Shown here in pieces: positions 28,918-37,651 of a stretch of DNA of 64,000 bases. The position numbers were made by a program, and so were the translations under genes. Source of the stretch: Nocardia sp. NBC_00403 (GTDB taxonomy: Bacteria; Actinomycetota; Actinomycetes; Mycobacteriales; Mycobacteriaceae); contig NZ_CP107939.1 in the NCBI RefSeq assembly GCF_036046055.1, positions 124,001-188,000 on the forward strand, written 5' to 3'. How positions within the stretch are numbered: position 1 is the first letter of the stretch; every line of letters begins with the position of its first letter. The notes beneath the pieces are model-generated. The model was not told the origin of the DNA and did no database searches. It saw only the letters and a list, made by a program, of their open reading frames with translations.

Positions 28918-30059
28918 CGCTGACCATTCCTGATGTAGAGAAATGGGAGCCCGACCAGCTGGCCACCGCGGGCAATCACGCCGACGGAATGGCGACCGAG
29001 CTCGACGCCGCGGTCAAGGACGGCTCCGACAAGACCCGTGCGCTGACCTGGTCCGGCGCCACCGCCACCGCGGCGAATGCGCGGATGGATATCGAACAGA
29101 CACGCGCAGGCACCGTCAGCACCGCGCTGCAGGGCCTGCATACCGCGTTCACCTCGCAGGTGGACAACCTGAAGAACGCCAAGACCAAGGTGCTGCAGCT
29201 GCGCGACCTCGCCACCACGCCGAGTGCCGGCACCGACGGCGTGGAACCCATACCCGGTTTCAAGGTCGAGCCCAATGGAACCGTCACGGCCGACGACCGG
29301 ATCGCCAAGGTCTGCGCACTGATGAACGGCCAGCAGCGGGTGGACGAGTCCTTGCGAATTCTGCGGGATGCGGCAACCTGGCAGGTCGATATCACCAACG
29401 CGCTGCAGCAGGCGGAAAGCGTTGCGGAACAGGCGAAAACGCAGGTCGCCCAGGCTGTCGCGAATCTCCAGACCGCCTACGACGGCCTCGGCGAACCGAA
29501 ATCCGGCACCGCACCCGCGCCGACCACACCGGCCGCGACCAATACCGCGACGCCCGTCGCCTCGAACAAGCCCAACTATGCGACCGGCGGCAATCACAAC
29601 AGCAGCGGCAACTCCCATTCGTCCTCGGGAACGCCGTCCACCGGCAGCCCGAGTTCCGGCTCCCCGACCAGTTCCGGCTCCCCGACCGGGCCGATGCCGT
29701 CCGGCGATGTCGCCGAATGGATCAAGAAGGCCAAAGAGAAACTGATCGCGATGGGCTACAGCCCTGATCAGATCGACGAGCGCGCGCTCGCGATGATCAT
29801 CGAGCACGAGTCCGGCGGCAATCCGCAGATCGTCAACAACTGGGACAGCAATGCCGCGGCCGGTCACCCCTCGAAGGGGTTGATGCAGACGATCGACAGC
29901 ACGTTCAACGCGTACAAAGCGCCCGGCCACGACGATATCTACGACCCGGTCGACAACATCATCGCCGGTACGCGATACGCGATCGACCGGTACGGCTCGC
30001 TGTCCAATGTTCCCGGTGTGGCAGCCGTCAATAGCGGCGGGGCATATCAGGGCTACTGA
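28914..30059 (+). CDS. WXG-like/transglycosylase fusion protein, probable type VII substrate
   Basis: A 381-residue protein in three parts. Residues 1-200 are helical and WXG100-like, with LTWSGATATAANARM as the turn. About 200-265 is a Ser/Gly/Pro/Thr-rich linker. The C-terminus (about 270-381) is a lytic transglycosylase domain: MIIEHESGGNPQIVNNWDSN, then GLMQTIDSTFNAY and NIIAGTRYAIDRYG, with Glu in EHESGG as the catalytic acid. There is no classical signal peptide, so export by type VII with the EspC-like partner is inferred. It would cut peptidoglycan, either for secretion-machine passage or against rivals. Confidence 0.82.
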   Translation: MTLTIPDVEKWEPDQLATAGNHADGMATELDAAVKDGSDKTRALTWSGATATAANARMDIEQTRAGTVSTALQGLHTAFTSQVDNLKNAKTKVLQLRDLATTPSAGTDGVEPIPGFKVEPNGTVTADDRIAKVCALMNGQQRVDESLRILRDAATWQVDITNALQQAESVAEQAKTQVAQAVANLQTAYDGLGEPKSGTAPAPTTPAATNTATPVASNKPNYATGGNHNSSGNSHSSSGTPSTGSPSSGSPTSSGSPTGPMPSGDVAEWIKKAKEKLIAMGYSPDQIDERALAMIIEHESGGNPQIVNNWDSNAAAGHPSKGLMQTIDSTFNAYKAPGHDDIYDPVDNIIAGTRYAIDRYGSLSNVPGVAAVNSGGAYQGY

Positions 30060-30268
30060 CCTACCACGCCACCTGGTCGGCCGAAGGTCAGATTGTGCGC
30101 TGCGAGGGCGGCGCGGAGCTTGGTGATGGCGGTCGGCCCGACACCGTGCAGCGCGGCCACCTCGCGTTCGGTCCACGAGGTGAGGTCGCAGAGACGCTGA
30201 ATTCCGGCTGCGGCGAGGGCTCGTTCGGCGGGTCTGCCGAGTTTCCCGGGGAGGTCGGAGTCCGTCAT
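30053..30268 (-). CDS. helix-hairpin-helix small protein
   Basis: A 71-residue protein: LGRPAERALAAAGIQRLCDL, WTEREVAALHGVGPTAITKL and RAALAAHNL. The two helix-hairpin-helix-like units (GVGPTAITKL) resemble the C-terminal domain of RNA polymerase alpha and related DNA-binding proteins. It is convergent with the transglycosylase gene and overlaps its end by seven bases. Confidence 0.75.
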   Translation of the reverse strand: MTDSDLPGKLGRPAERALAAAGIQRLCDLTSWTEREVAALHGVGPTAITKLRAALAAHNLTFGRPGGVVGQ

Positions 30269-30408
30269 AGCGCCTATTTTGCCTGATGAGACGTCATATG
30301 CGGCAGTACGGGCGACTCGCCGAGAGGGTGTGACGTACGACCCGTAAAGTCATCTCAGAACAAGCAACGCACGAGAACGCGGCACAACGTGCAGCGCGAG
30401 GAGCACCA

Positions 30409-31182
30409 GTGTCACTCGAACAGCCACTCGCCCCGCTTCCCCAGGAGGGCATGGGGTTTGCTTCGGCGTGGCCCATCCGGGCTGGCGATGTAGATCCGTA
30501 CAACCGCTTGCGATTCGATGCGGTCGCCCGCTATCTGCAGGACATTGCGGGCGAAGAGCTGGAGCAGACCTTCCTCAACCGGACCGATCCGAACTGGATC
30601 GTCCGACGCACCGTGATCGATGTGATCCGGCCGATTCTCTGGCCGGACAAAGTGCAGCTGCTGCGGTGGTGCTCGAGCATGTCGACCAGGTGGACGAACA
30701 TGCGGGTGCGGGTGACCAGCTCGAACGGTGGATTGATCGAGACCGAGGGCTTCTGGATCAATATCAGCGAGTCGAACAACATGCCCGCGCGGATCAGCGA
30801 TGACGGCCTGGCCTACCTGGCGCAGACCACCACCGAGCATCGGCTGCGCTGGCGGCCGTATCTCACCGACACCACACCGGCGGAGTCGGACACGGACATG
30901 CCGTTCCCGGTGCGCGCCACCGACATCGACCAGTACAACCACGTCAACAACGCCTGTTATTGGCAGGCGGTGGAGCAGTACCTCGCCGAGTATCCCAAGC
31001 TGGTCGCCGCACCGCACCGCGCGGTGATCGAGTACGTGGCGCCGGTACTCGCGCGCCAGCATGTGACGGTGCGCAGCCGCTATGAGCCGGGTGACCGGTC
31101 CGGTCATCCGGTGCTGCGGCTGTGGTTCGTCGTCGGCGGCACCACCACCACGGTGGTCCGCATCATTCCGCTGCCCGCCTGA
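30409..31182 (+). CDS. acyl-ACP thioesterase family protein
   Basis: A 257-residue double hot-dog protein of the acyl-ACP thioesterase (FatA/FatB) family. Each half starts with the family block: IRAGDVDPYNRLRFDAVARY and VRATDIDQYNHVNNACYWQA, the second with the catalytic Asn/His region. It would release fatty acids from acyl carrier protein or CoA. The start is a GTG at 30409 after GAGGAG. Confidence 0.85.
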   Translation: MSLEQPLAPLPQEGMGFASAWPIRAGDVDPYNRLRFDAVARYLQDIAGEELEQTFLNRTDPNWIVRRTVIDVIRPILWPDKVQLLRWCSSMSTRWTNMRVRVTSSNGGLIETEGFWINISESNNMPARISDDGLAYLAQTTTEHRLRWRPYLTDTTPAESDTDMPFPVRATDIDQYNHVNNACYWQAVEQYLAEYPKLVAAPHRAVIEYVAPVLARQHVTVRSRYEPGDRSGHPVLRLWFVVGGTTTTVVRIIPLPA

Positions 31183-31223
31183 GGCTCTCCCCCGCCGCCG
31201 CGGCGCTGTTGCAAGACGAGAAC

Positions 31224-31253
31224 GCCGGTCGGATCGTGGCGAATCCGACCGGC
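31224..31253. terminator. bidirectional terminator
   Basis: GCCGGTCGGAT and ATCCGACCGGC form a perfect 11-bp stem around CGTGGCGA, between the convergent thioesterase and fprB genes. Confidence 0.8.
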
Positions 31254-31262
31254 ATTGCTTCC

Positions 31263-32933
31263 TCAGCCGCGTGCGGCCTTGATCAGATCCTCGCGGCTGG
31301 TGAACTTGACCCGAGGGCGGCCGGAAGCCTTGCCCGCCGACTTCTCCGCCAGATCGATCGCCTTCCAGCCCTGCCGGTCGACCAGGTCTGCCTGGCGCTC
31401 GCCGAGCAGCGCCTTCAGTGCGGCCCGATTGGCCTGTGGCACACCGAGTTTGCCAGTGGTGAAGTCGGCGATCAGCTGCTCGACGGTCTCCTCGGAGTCG
31501 ATCCGGTTGGAGCCGATCACGCCGCGCGGACCGCGCTTGATCCAGCCGCTGACGTACACGCCAGGGATCGGGATGCCGTCGTCGCCGAGCACTCGTCCGT
31601 GCTCGTTGGGCACCACCGCGCGCCGCTCGTCGAAGGGCAGGTCCTTGATCGGTTCGCCCTTGTAGCCGATGGACCGCAGCACCAGCGAGGCCTCCATACT
31701 GTCGGTGCGCTCGGTCGCCCGCGCCACCAATTGGCCGCCCTCTTCGACCAATTCGTTGTGCACGAATTCGACCGTCTCGACGTGCTCGGCGCCGGTGAGC
31801 GCCGTCGGCGAGCCCAGGTAGCGGAACACGATCCGTTTGTTGGCCGGATCACGCCGACCCGCGGCGTACTCCTTCGCCAGGGTGTACTTGAGCCGCAGCG
31901 ACGGCTCGACCTTCGGGTCGTCCAGCAATGCCTGACTACCCGTGTCGAGGGCAAGATCGGCCTCGTCGACGACGATGTCCACACCCTTCAGGTGGGCCAG
32001 CGCCAGGAATTCCGACGAGGTGTACGCCGCTTGCAGTGGGCCACGCCGGCCGAGCACGACCACTTCGCGAATATTGCTGCGGCGCAGCGCGTCCAGGGCG
32101 TAGTCGGCGATGTCTGTCCTGGCGAGCTCGTCCGGATCGACGGTCAGCACACGCGCGACATCGAGGGCGACATTGCCGTTGCCGACGATCACCGCTCGCT
32201 CGCCGGAGAGATCGAACTGGCGGTCCGCGTAATCGGGGTGGCCGTTGTACCAGGCGACGAACTCGGTCGCGGAGTGGCTGCCCGGCAGGTTCTCACCCGG
32301 CACGCCCATGTGGCGGTCGGTGGCAGCTCCGACGGCGTAAATGACGGCGTGGTGGTGGGCCATCAGTTCCTCGTGCGTGATGTGCGTGCCGACCTCGACA
32401 TTGAGGTAGTACTGCAACGTCTCCCGCCGGAACGCGGACTCGAACAGACCCGAGACGGTCTTGGTGCCGGGATGGTCGGGGGCGACACCCGCGCGCACCA
32501 GACCCCACGGCGTCGGCAGCCGGTCGAACATCTCGACCTCCACGTCGGCACGGCGCAGCAGCTCGTCGGCCGCATAGCAGGCCGCGGGTCCGGCGCCGAC
32601 GATCGCGACCCGCAAGGTGCCGAGGTCCTTCGGCGGCCGCGCAGGCGTCACGATCGGATCGAAGTTCGATTCGAGCGGGTGCCGTTGGAAGTAGGCGGCA
32701 TTGATATCGCGATACCTGGCTAGCGACGCCGTCAGATCATCTTCGGAGAAGATGGCCTCCACCGGGCACGCGTCGACACAGGCACCGCAATCGATACAGG
32801 TGTCAGGGTCGATGTAGAGCATCTCGGTCGTCGCGAACTCCGGCTGATCCGGTGTGGGACGAATGCAATCGACCGGGCACTCGGAGACGCAGCTGGCGTC
32901 GTTGCAACAACGCTGCGTGATTACGTAGGCCAT
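31263..32933 (-). CDS. fprB: ferredoxin-fused ferredoxin-NADP reductase FprB
   Basis: A 556-residue protein with an N-terminal 7Fe/4Fe-type ferredoxin (CCNDASCVSECPVDCIRP and CIDCGACVDACPVEAIF) joined to an adrenodoxin reductase-like flavoprotein (VAIVGAGPAACYAADELLRR, TPWGLVRAGVAPDHPGTK, GNGNVALDVARVL, GWIKRGPRGVIGSNR). It has the build of mycobacterial FprB and moves electrons between NADPH and ferredoxins, for example to P450s. The start at 32933 (MAYVITQRCC) is the family start; the frame is open to 32978. Confidence 0.93.
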   Translation of the reverse strand: MAYVITQRCCNDASCVSECPVDCIRPTPDQPEFATTEMLYIDPDTCIDCGACVDACPVEAIFSEDDLTASLARYRDINAAYFQRHPLESNFDPIVTPARPPKDLGTLRVAIVGAGPAACYAADELLRRADVEVEMFDRLPTPWGLVRAGVAPDHPGTKTVSGLFESAFRRETLQYYLNVEVGTHITHEELMAHHHAVIYAVGAATDRHMGVPGENLPGSHSATEFVAWYNGHPDYADRQFDLSGERAVIVGNGNVALDVARVLTVDPDELARTDIADYALDALRRSNIREVVVLGRRGPLQAAYTSSEFLALAHLKGVDIVVDEADLALDTGSQALLDDPKVEPSLRLKYTLAKEYAAGRRDPANKRIVFRYLGSPTALTGAEHVETVEFVHNELVEEGGQLVARATERTDSMEASLVLRSIGYKGEPIKDLPFDERRAVVPNEHGRVLGDDGIPIPGVYVSGWIKRGPRGVIGSNRIDSEETVEQLIADFTTGKLGVPQANRAALKALLGERQADLVDRQGWKAIDLAEKSAGKASGRPRVKFTSREDLIKAARG

Positions 32934-33112
32934 AGTGTGCAGATCCTCGAAAATGTGCGTGGGCTGTAGGCCACCCAAGGGTTGAAGACGGGCAGAAGCG
33001 TTACAACAGTGGACCCGCGGGAGTGTCCCGCAGAGCGCCGCGTTGTGACGCCGCTTTCAGTTTGCCTCGAGTGTGGTTCACGCCTCTCGGCCGGAGGCCC
33101 TACGGTATCCCT

Positions 33113-33604
33113 ATGGTGCGGACTCTGATCCTCATGCGGCACGGCAAATCGGCCTATCCGGACGGTGTCACCGACCACGAACGCCCGCTCGCGGCGCGCG
33201 GAGAGCGCGAAGCGGGCCTGGCGGGGCAATGGTTGCGCGATACTCAGCCGCCGATCGATGCCGTGCGGTGCTCGACCGCGACACGCACCCGGGAAACGCT
33301 GGCCGCCACCGGGATCGACGCGCCGGTCGTCTATGAATCCGGCATCTACGAGGCCTCGCCGCGGACTCTCATCGAACTGGTCCAGCTCAGCGACGACGCC
33401 GTCTCGACCTTGCTGGTGATCGGGCACGCGCCCGGAATGCCGTGGACGGCATGGGAGCTGGCGGGCAACCGCGACTCGATGCAGGCGGTCGAGCTCAGCA
33501 GGAAGTTCCCCACCTCGGCACTCGCAGTGCTCGAATTCGACCGCCCGTGGGCGGACGTCGACCCGGGCACCGGAGAGCTCGTGCGCTTCCACATTCCGCG
33601 CTGA
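33113..33604 (+). CDS. sixA: SixA-type phosphohistidine phosphatase
   Basis: A 163-residue histidine phosphatase. The catalytic RHG motif is LILMRHGKSAYP at the N-terminus, TATRTRETL carries the second Arg and VIGHAPGMP the second His. The family removes phosphate from phosphohistidine; the target in actinobacteria is not known. The ATG at 33113 gives the usual family start. It is divergent from fprB. Confidence 0.85.
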   Translation: MVRTLILMRHGKSAYPDGVTDHERPLAARGEREAGLAGQWLRDTQPPIDAVRCSTATRTRETLAATGIDAPVVYESGIYEASPRTLIELVQLSDDAVSTLLVIGHAPGMPWTAWELAGNRDSMQAVELSRKFPTSALAVLEFDRPWADVDPGTGELVRFHIPR

Positions 33605-33675
33605 GAAATTCCTCGGTTCCACGCTGACCAGCTTCCCGGCCACGTTGCAGACGCCCGGCGGCATCGGCCTCGATG

Positions 33676-33879
33676 TCAGTGCCGCAGCTTGCCGCCGACG
33701 ACAACGACACCGCCGAGCACAACAAGCAGCACGAAGGCGGCGAACCCGCCGACCAGCCACCAGACGAGCCCGAGCGCGGCGACGAACGGCGCCACCGCGA
33801 TGGCGGTGATCACCGGGCTTTCCTTGACCGTGGCCCAGGCGGCACGTGCCCTGACCCGATCGATGTCCTTACCTGGCAT
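33676..33879 (-). CDS. small membrane protein, 67 residues
   Basis: A short basic and helical N-terminus (IDRVRARAAWATVKESP) is followed by two hydrophobic segments (VITAIAVAPFVAALGLVWWL and FAAFVLLVVLGGVVVVGG) and a basic tail. I recognise no family. It is convergent with sixA. The stable hydrophobic pattern favours a real gene over a chance frame. Confidence 0.6.
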   Translation of the reverse strand: MPGKDIDRVRARAAWATVKESPVITAIAVAPFVAALGLVWWLVGGFAAFVLLVVLGGVVVVGGKLRH

Positions 33880-33938
33880 GCTCCCAGCGTAGGCGCGAAA
33901 CCCGAACTTTGTCGGGCCTCGGTGGGATGCTCGGGACT

Positions 33939-34307
33939 ATGGATTGGAAAATCGAGCTCGTCGCCATTCCGGTCACCGACGTCGACCGGGCCAAGGACTT
34001 CTACACCAAGATCGGCTTCAATGCCGACTTCGATGAAAGCCCCACCGAGGACATCCGTTTCGTACAGCTGACCCCGCCCGGTTCCGGCTGTTCGATCTGT
34101 ATCGGCAGGGGCATCACCGAGGCCGCGCCCGGCAGCGTCGAGGGCATGCAGGTCGTCGTCGCCAGCGCCGAAGCGGCCTACCAGCAGCTGGTCGCGGCCG
34201 GCGTGGAGGCGTCACCGGTCAAGGACATGGGCTGGGGCCTGTTCACGTTCTTCGCCGATCCCGACGGCAATAAGTGGGCCGTCCAGGAACTGCCGAAGCG
34301 CGACTGA
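33939..34307 (+). CDS. VOC (glyoxalase/bleomycin-resistance) family protein
   Basis: A 122-residue single VOC domain: IELVAIPVTDVDRAKDFYTK at the start and FFADPDGNKWAVQELP at the end, the usual first and last metal-site strands. Members include glyoxalases, dioxygenases and drug-binding proteins, and the sequence does not tell which this is. It stands alone ahead of the MerR gene. Confidence 0.82.
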   Translation: MDWKIELVAIPVTDVDRAKDFYTKIGFNADFDESPTEDIRFVQLTPPGSGCSICIGRGITEAAPGSVEGMQVVVASAEAAYQQLVAAGVEASPVKDMGWGLFTFFADPDGNKWAVQELPKRD

Positions 34308-34370
34308 CCCGTCCGCCTCGGCGCACCGCCCGTTCGACGGCGTTCCGATTTGCCGGAAGAATAGCCTTGC

Positions 34371-34386
34371 TTGGAGTGCGCTCCAG
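34371..34386. promoter_or_regulatory. MerR-type operator in the promoter of the MerR gene
   Basis: TTGGAGTGCGCTCCAG is an inverted repeat of the form bound by MerR-family activators, lying where such sites sit between -35 and -10 (CCTTGC before it, GAGTAG after it). It is 42 bp upstream of the MerR gene, so autoregulation is likely. Confidence 0.6.
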
Positions 34387-34427
34387 GTGAGTAGCGTCGT
34401 CGGTGTTCCACGGGAAGGGCGAGTGCA

Positions 34428-34886
34428 GTGAGTGAAACTGCAAGTCAGAGTGTTTTCAGTGCCGACAGGGAGCGCCCGAGGTACTCGATCGGCGATGCTG
34501 CCGAACGCTCGGGCCTGAGCCGGGACACCTTGCGCTGGTACGAGCGGATCGGACTGATGGACTACATCGGGCGCGATCACACCGGGAAGCGGCGGTTCAG
34601 CGACCGCGATCTGGAGTGGCTCGCGCTGATCGGCAGGCTGCGCACGACCGGCATGTCGGTGGCCGATATGGTCCGCTACGCCGAGCTGGTCCGGGCAGGC
34701 GATTCCACGTTCCCGCAACGGCTCGAGATGTTCCGCAATACTCGCGCCGAGGTACTCGCCAAGATCGATGAACTGCGCCAGACCGTGGCCGTGCTGGACT
34801 ACAAGATCGACGTGTACGAGGGCAAAGCCTCGGCGGTCCGACCGGCAATTCTTACCGCGCACCACAGCGCGGGGCTCGAGGCGTGA
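34428..34886 (+). CDS. MerR family transcriptional regulator
   Basis: A 152-residue regulator. YSIGDAAERSGLSRDTLRWY is the winged-helix DNA-binding domain, followed by the MerR wing (IGLMDYIGRDHTGKRRFSDR) and a coiled-coil dimer helix (MFRNTRAEVLAKIDELRQTV). There is no metal-binding cysteine pattern, so it belongs to the organic-ligand or redox type. It starts with GTG. The monooxygenase gene follows after 43 bp and is the likely target. Confidence 0.9.
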   Translation: MSETASQSVFSADRERPRYSIGDAAERSGLSRDTLRWYERIGLMDYIGRDHTGKRRFSDRDLEWLALIGRLRTTGMSVADMVRYAELVRAGDSTFPQRLEMFRNTRAEVLAKIDELRQTVAVLDYKIDVYEGKASAVRPAILTAHHSAGLEA

Positions 34887-34929
34887 CCTCCGCGACCATC
34901 GACCCGCACAAGAGAGCAGGAGATCATCT

Positions 34930-35223
34930 GTGTCCACGCTGACGCTCAATGTCCGATTCCACGCGAAGCCGGGACGGGAGGCCGACCTGCGCGAGACGCT
35001 GGAGGCCCTTGTCGCACCGACGGTCGCCGAGGCAGGCTGCCTACGCTACGAGCTCTACCTGCACCCGACCGATCCGAGCCGGATGGTGCTGCTCGAGGAG
35101 TGGGTCGACGCAGCGGCCCTTGCAGAGCATTTCGCGACACCGCACCTGAAGCAGGGCGCGGCAGCGCTCGCGGAGATCCTGGCCGAGCCGTTCCAGATTC
35201 GGCGGTTCAGCGAGATCTCCTGA
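34930..35223 (+). CDS. antibiotic biosynthesis monooxygenase (ABM) domain protein
   Basis: A 97-residue single ABM domain (LTLNVRFHAKPGREADLRET, CLRYELYLHPTDPSRMVLLE, EEWVDAAALAEHFATPHL). Relatives oxidise quinones without a cofactor or act as heme-binding or stress proteins. The start is the GTG at 34930 behind AGGAG; the frame is open further up through the MerR gene but that is chance. It is probably controlled by the MerR regulator just upstream. Confidence 0.83.
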   Translation: MSTLTLNVRFHAKPGREADLRETLEALVAPTVAEAGCLRYELYLHPTDPSRMVLLEEWVDAAALAEHFATPHLKQGAAALAEILAEPFQIRRFSEIS

Positions 35224-35302
35224 GCTCGAAACCAGGGCAGCGCGGGCGATCTGGAGCACAGTCCGACCAGGTCGCCGTGCTGCTGCTCTACTATCCGGGC
35301 TC

Positions 35303-36100
35303 ATGGAGTCCCGAGGCCACGACGACGACCACGTCTGGATCGACAAGCAAACACCCGATGCGTTTCGCGCACTCAACACCGTCGCGAGCGCGGTCCGTGC
35401 CGCGGGCGCCGCAGCGGGGCTCGATCGCAGGCTCATCGAACTGATCAACGTTCGCGTTTCGCAGATCAACGGCTGCGCCTTCTGCCTGGACGTGCACCAT
35501 CGTGCCGCGATCGCCGCAGGCGCCACCGAGCGCGAACTCGCCGTACTGCCGGCCTGGCGCCGCACCGAGCTGTTCACCCCGCTCGAATGCGCCACCCTCG
35601 CCCTCGCCGAGCTCACCACCACATTGCCGGATCAGCCGACGATGGAGCGTGAGTACGCTTTCGCACGGAAGCATCTGTCGGATGATCAGGTTTCCACCGT
35701 CATCTGGGTCGCGACGACGATCGGCGCGTTCAACCGGGTGTCGATCATGAGCATGCATCCGGTGCGCACGCGGAAGGAGAGGGCGAACATGACCGAATCG
35801 GCTCCGGAGAGCAGGGTCGTCCGCAATGACGAGAAGGACCGCTACGAGGTCTTCTACGGCGGCGAACTCGCCGGTTTCAGTGAGTACGAGGAGCGCGACG
35901 ACGAGACGGTGTTCATCCACACCGAGATCGATGGCGCTTTCTCCGGCAAGGGTCTCGGCAGCATTCTCGCCGGGCAGGCCATCGAGGATGTCATCGCGCG
36001 TGGCCGAGTGATCCGGCCGCTGTGCCCGTTCATCAAGGCCTATCTCGAGAAGCACCCGCAGTACGACGAACACGTGGTCGGCAAGGGCATCACACGGTGA
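35303..36100 (+). CDS. AhpD-like protein fused in frame to a small GNAT-type acetyltransferase
   Basis: Residues 1-160 are an AhpD/carboxymuconolactone decarboxylase-type domain with the CAFC-x3-HH redox site (Cys58, Cys61, His65-66), which supports alkylhydroperoxidase activity. Residues 163-265 are a small acetyltransferase of the Gcn5-related YjdJ type (YEVFYGGELAGFSEYEERDD, GKGLGSILAGQAIEDVIARG, LCPFIKAYLEKHPQY). These are usually separate genes. An internal ATG at 35789 (Met163) has a strong site (AAGGAGAGGGCGAAC), so the second domain may also be made alone. The stop overlaps the pirin start (GTGA). Confidence 0.82.
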   Translation: MESRGHDDDHVWIDKQTPDAFRALNTVASAVRAAGAAAGLDRRLIELINVRVSQINGCAFCLDVHHRAAIAAGATERELAVLPAWRRTELFTPLECATLALAELTTTLPDQPTMEREYAFARKHLSDDQVSTVIWVATTIGAFNRVSIMSMHPVRTRKERANMTESAPESRVVRNDEKDRYEVFYGGELAGFSEYEERDDETVFIHTEIDGAFSGKGLGSILAGQAIEDVIARGRVIRPLCPFIKAYLEKHPQYDEHVVGKGITR

Positions 36101-37086
36101 GCGATCTGGATCCGCACCCCGAGGAAGCGCTGTGCGAGGCGGGCCCGTGTCCGGGTCCGGTGACCGAGTTCTTCCCCGCACGTGAGGTGCCGCTCGGCGG
36201 TGTGCGCGGCGTTTTCGTCGAGCGCGTACTGCCGCAACGTGATCTGCCGACCGTCGGGGCATGGTGTTTCCTCGATCATTTCGGGTCGCCGACCGTCACC
36301 AAGACGGGGGCTTCCCCCGATATCGACCCGCACCCGCACATCGGCCTGCAAACGGTGACCTGGCCGTTCGACGGCCGGATCCGGCATCGCGACTCGGTCG
36401 GGTCCGATGTGGAGATCGAGCCGGGTCAGCTGAACCTGATGACCTCGGGACGTGGCATCGCGCATTCCGAATACAAGGTCGCGGCCGCGCACTCGGGGCA
36501 CGGGCTGCAACTGTGGATCGCCTTGCCCGGCGACCGAACCGGGATCGAACCGCACTTCGAGCAGCATCGCGAACTACCGGTGTACGCGACGCCCGGCGTG
36601 CGTGCGATTGTGCTGATCGGCTCACTCGGCGGTCACACCTCACCGGCGATCGCCTACACGCCCCTCGTCGGCGCGGACGTGCGGATCGAGCCGGGCACCG
36701 AGACCGCCCTTCCGCTCGAACCCGGCTTCGAATACGCGGTGCTGGTGATCGAGGGTGCGGTCACCGTCGCGGGCGCCGAGGTCGGTGCGGGCCCGCTGCT
36801 GTACCTGGGCACCGAGCGCACCGAACTGCCGCTCAGCAGCGCGAACGGCGCACACTTCGCGCTGATCGGCGGCGAGCCGTTCGGCGAGGATCTGGTGATG
36901 TGGTGGAACTTCGTCGGCCGCAGCCACGAGGACATCGTCACGGCCCGAAATGACTGGGAGAACCGGAATATCGAACGGTTCGCCGATATCGCGGGCCACC
37001 CGCCCGAGCAGCGGATCCCGGCGCCGCCCCTGCCCGGACTGCATCTGAAGCCGCGCAAGCGTCGAATCGGACCTGCTCGCACCTGA
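36097..37086 (+). CDS. pirin family protein
   Basis: A 329-residue bicupin. DPHPHIGLQTVTWPFDGRIR carries the metal-binding histidines of the N-terminal cupin, GQLNLMTSGRGIAHSE is the hallmark pirin segment, and GLQLWIALP follows. Bacterial pirins include quercetinases and redox-sensing proteins. The start is the GTG at 36097, four bases overlapping the upstream gene; with AhpD this suggests a shared oxidative-stress role. Confidence 0.9.
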   Translation: MSDLDPHPEEALCEAGPCPGPVTEFFPAREVPLGGVRGVFVERVLPQRDLPTVGAWCFLDHFGSPTVTKTGASPDIDPHPHIGLQTVTWPFDGRIRHRDSVGSDVEIEPGQLNLMTSGRGIAHSEYKVAAAHSGHGLQLWIALPGDRTGIEPHFEQHRELPVYATPGVRAIVLIGSLGGHTSPAIAYTPLVGADVRIEPGTETALPLEPGFEYAVLVIEGAVTVAGAEVGAGPLLYLGTERTELPLSSANGAHFALIGGEPFGEDLVMWWNFVGRSHEDIVTARNDWENRNIERFADIAGHPPEQRIPAPPLPGLHLKPRKRRIGPART

Positions 37087-37100
37087 TTTCGCCGTTCGAC

Positions 37101-37139
37101 AGTCCGGCCCTGCCTCGATCGATGACGCAGGGCCGGATT
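37101..37139. terminator. bidirectional terminator between pirin and the SRPBCC gene
   Basis: AGTCCGGCCCTGC and GCAGGGCCGGATT pair over 13 bases with one mismatch, between convergent genes. Confidence 0.8.
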
Positions 37140-37168
37140 GCTCGGTGCAGGAACGTCTTTCGGATGGC

Positions 37169-37651
37169 TCACGCACCCTTGGCGAGCAGCGCGTCCAACG
37201 CCCGATAGCTCGCGTTGAGTCCGGTCTCCATGCCGGACTGCAGCATTCCGTCGCGCTCCTGCGAGGTGTGGTACTGGCTGACGGTCACCACCTTTGTCCT
37301 GCCGTCGCCGAGATCGACGAAAGTGGCGCTGTCGATGGCGATATGGGCGGGCATGCCGTCCCATTCGAAGGACTGCACGATCCGCTCCATCGGCGTGATC
37401 TCACGGAATCGTCCCTCGAAGCCGTGTACTTCGCCGTCGGAATGCTGGACGAAGCGGTAGTGTCCGCCCTTGCGGAATTCCCAGCGCTCCACGTCGAAGC
37501 GGTCGCCGCCGCCCCACCACTGGACCAGCTGCTCGATTCGGCTGTAGGCGTTCCACACCCGCTCGAGTGGCGCGTCGAAGGTCCGTTCGATGTGGATCTC
37601 GCGTTCCACGGGGGTGGCAATCGTTGCGTCGGTTGTGGTGCCTGTGCTCAT
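37169..37651 (-). CDS. SRPBCC (AHSA1/Aha1-like) domain protein
   Basis: A 160-residue START-like domain (IHIERTFDAPLERVWNAYSR, QLVQWWGGGDRFDVERWEFR, SQYHTSQERDGMLQSGMETG, NASYRALDAL). Such proteins are often paired with ArsR regulators, as here: the ArsR gene lies upstream and their ends overlap by four bases. The function is unknown; the cavity fold suits binding of a hydrophobic ligand. Confidence 0.9.
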   Translation of the reverse strand: MSTGTTTDATIATPVEREIHIERTFDAPLERVWNAYSRIEQLVQWWGGGDRFDVERWEFRKGGHYRFVQHSDGEVHGFEGRFREITPMERIVQSFEWDGMPAHIAIDSATFVDLGDGRTKVVTVSQYHTSQERDGMLQSGMETGLNASYRALDALLAKGA

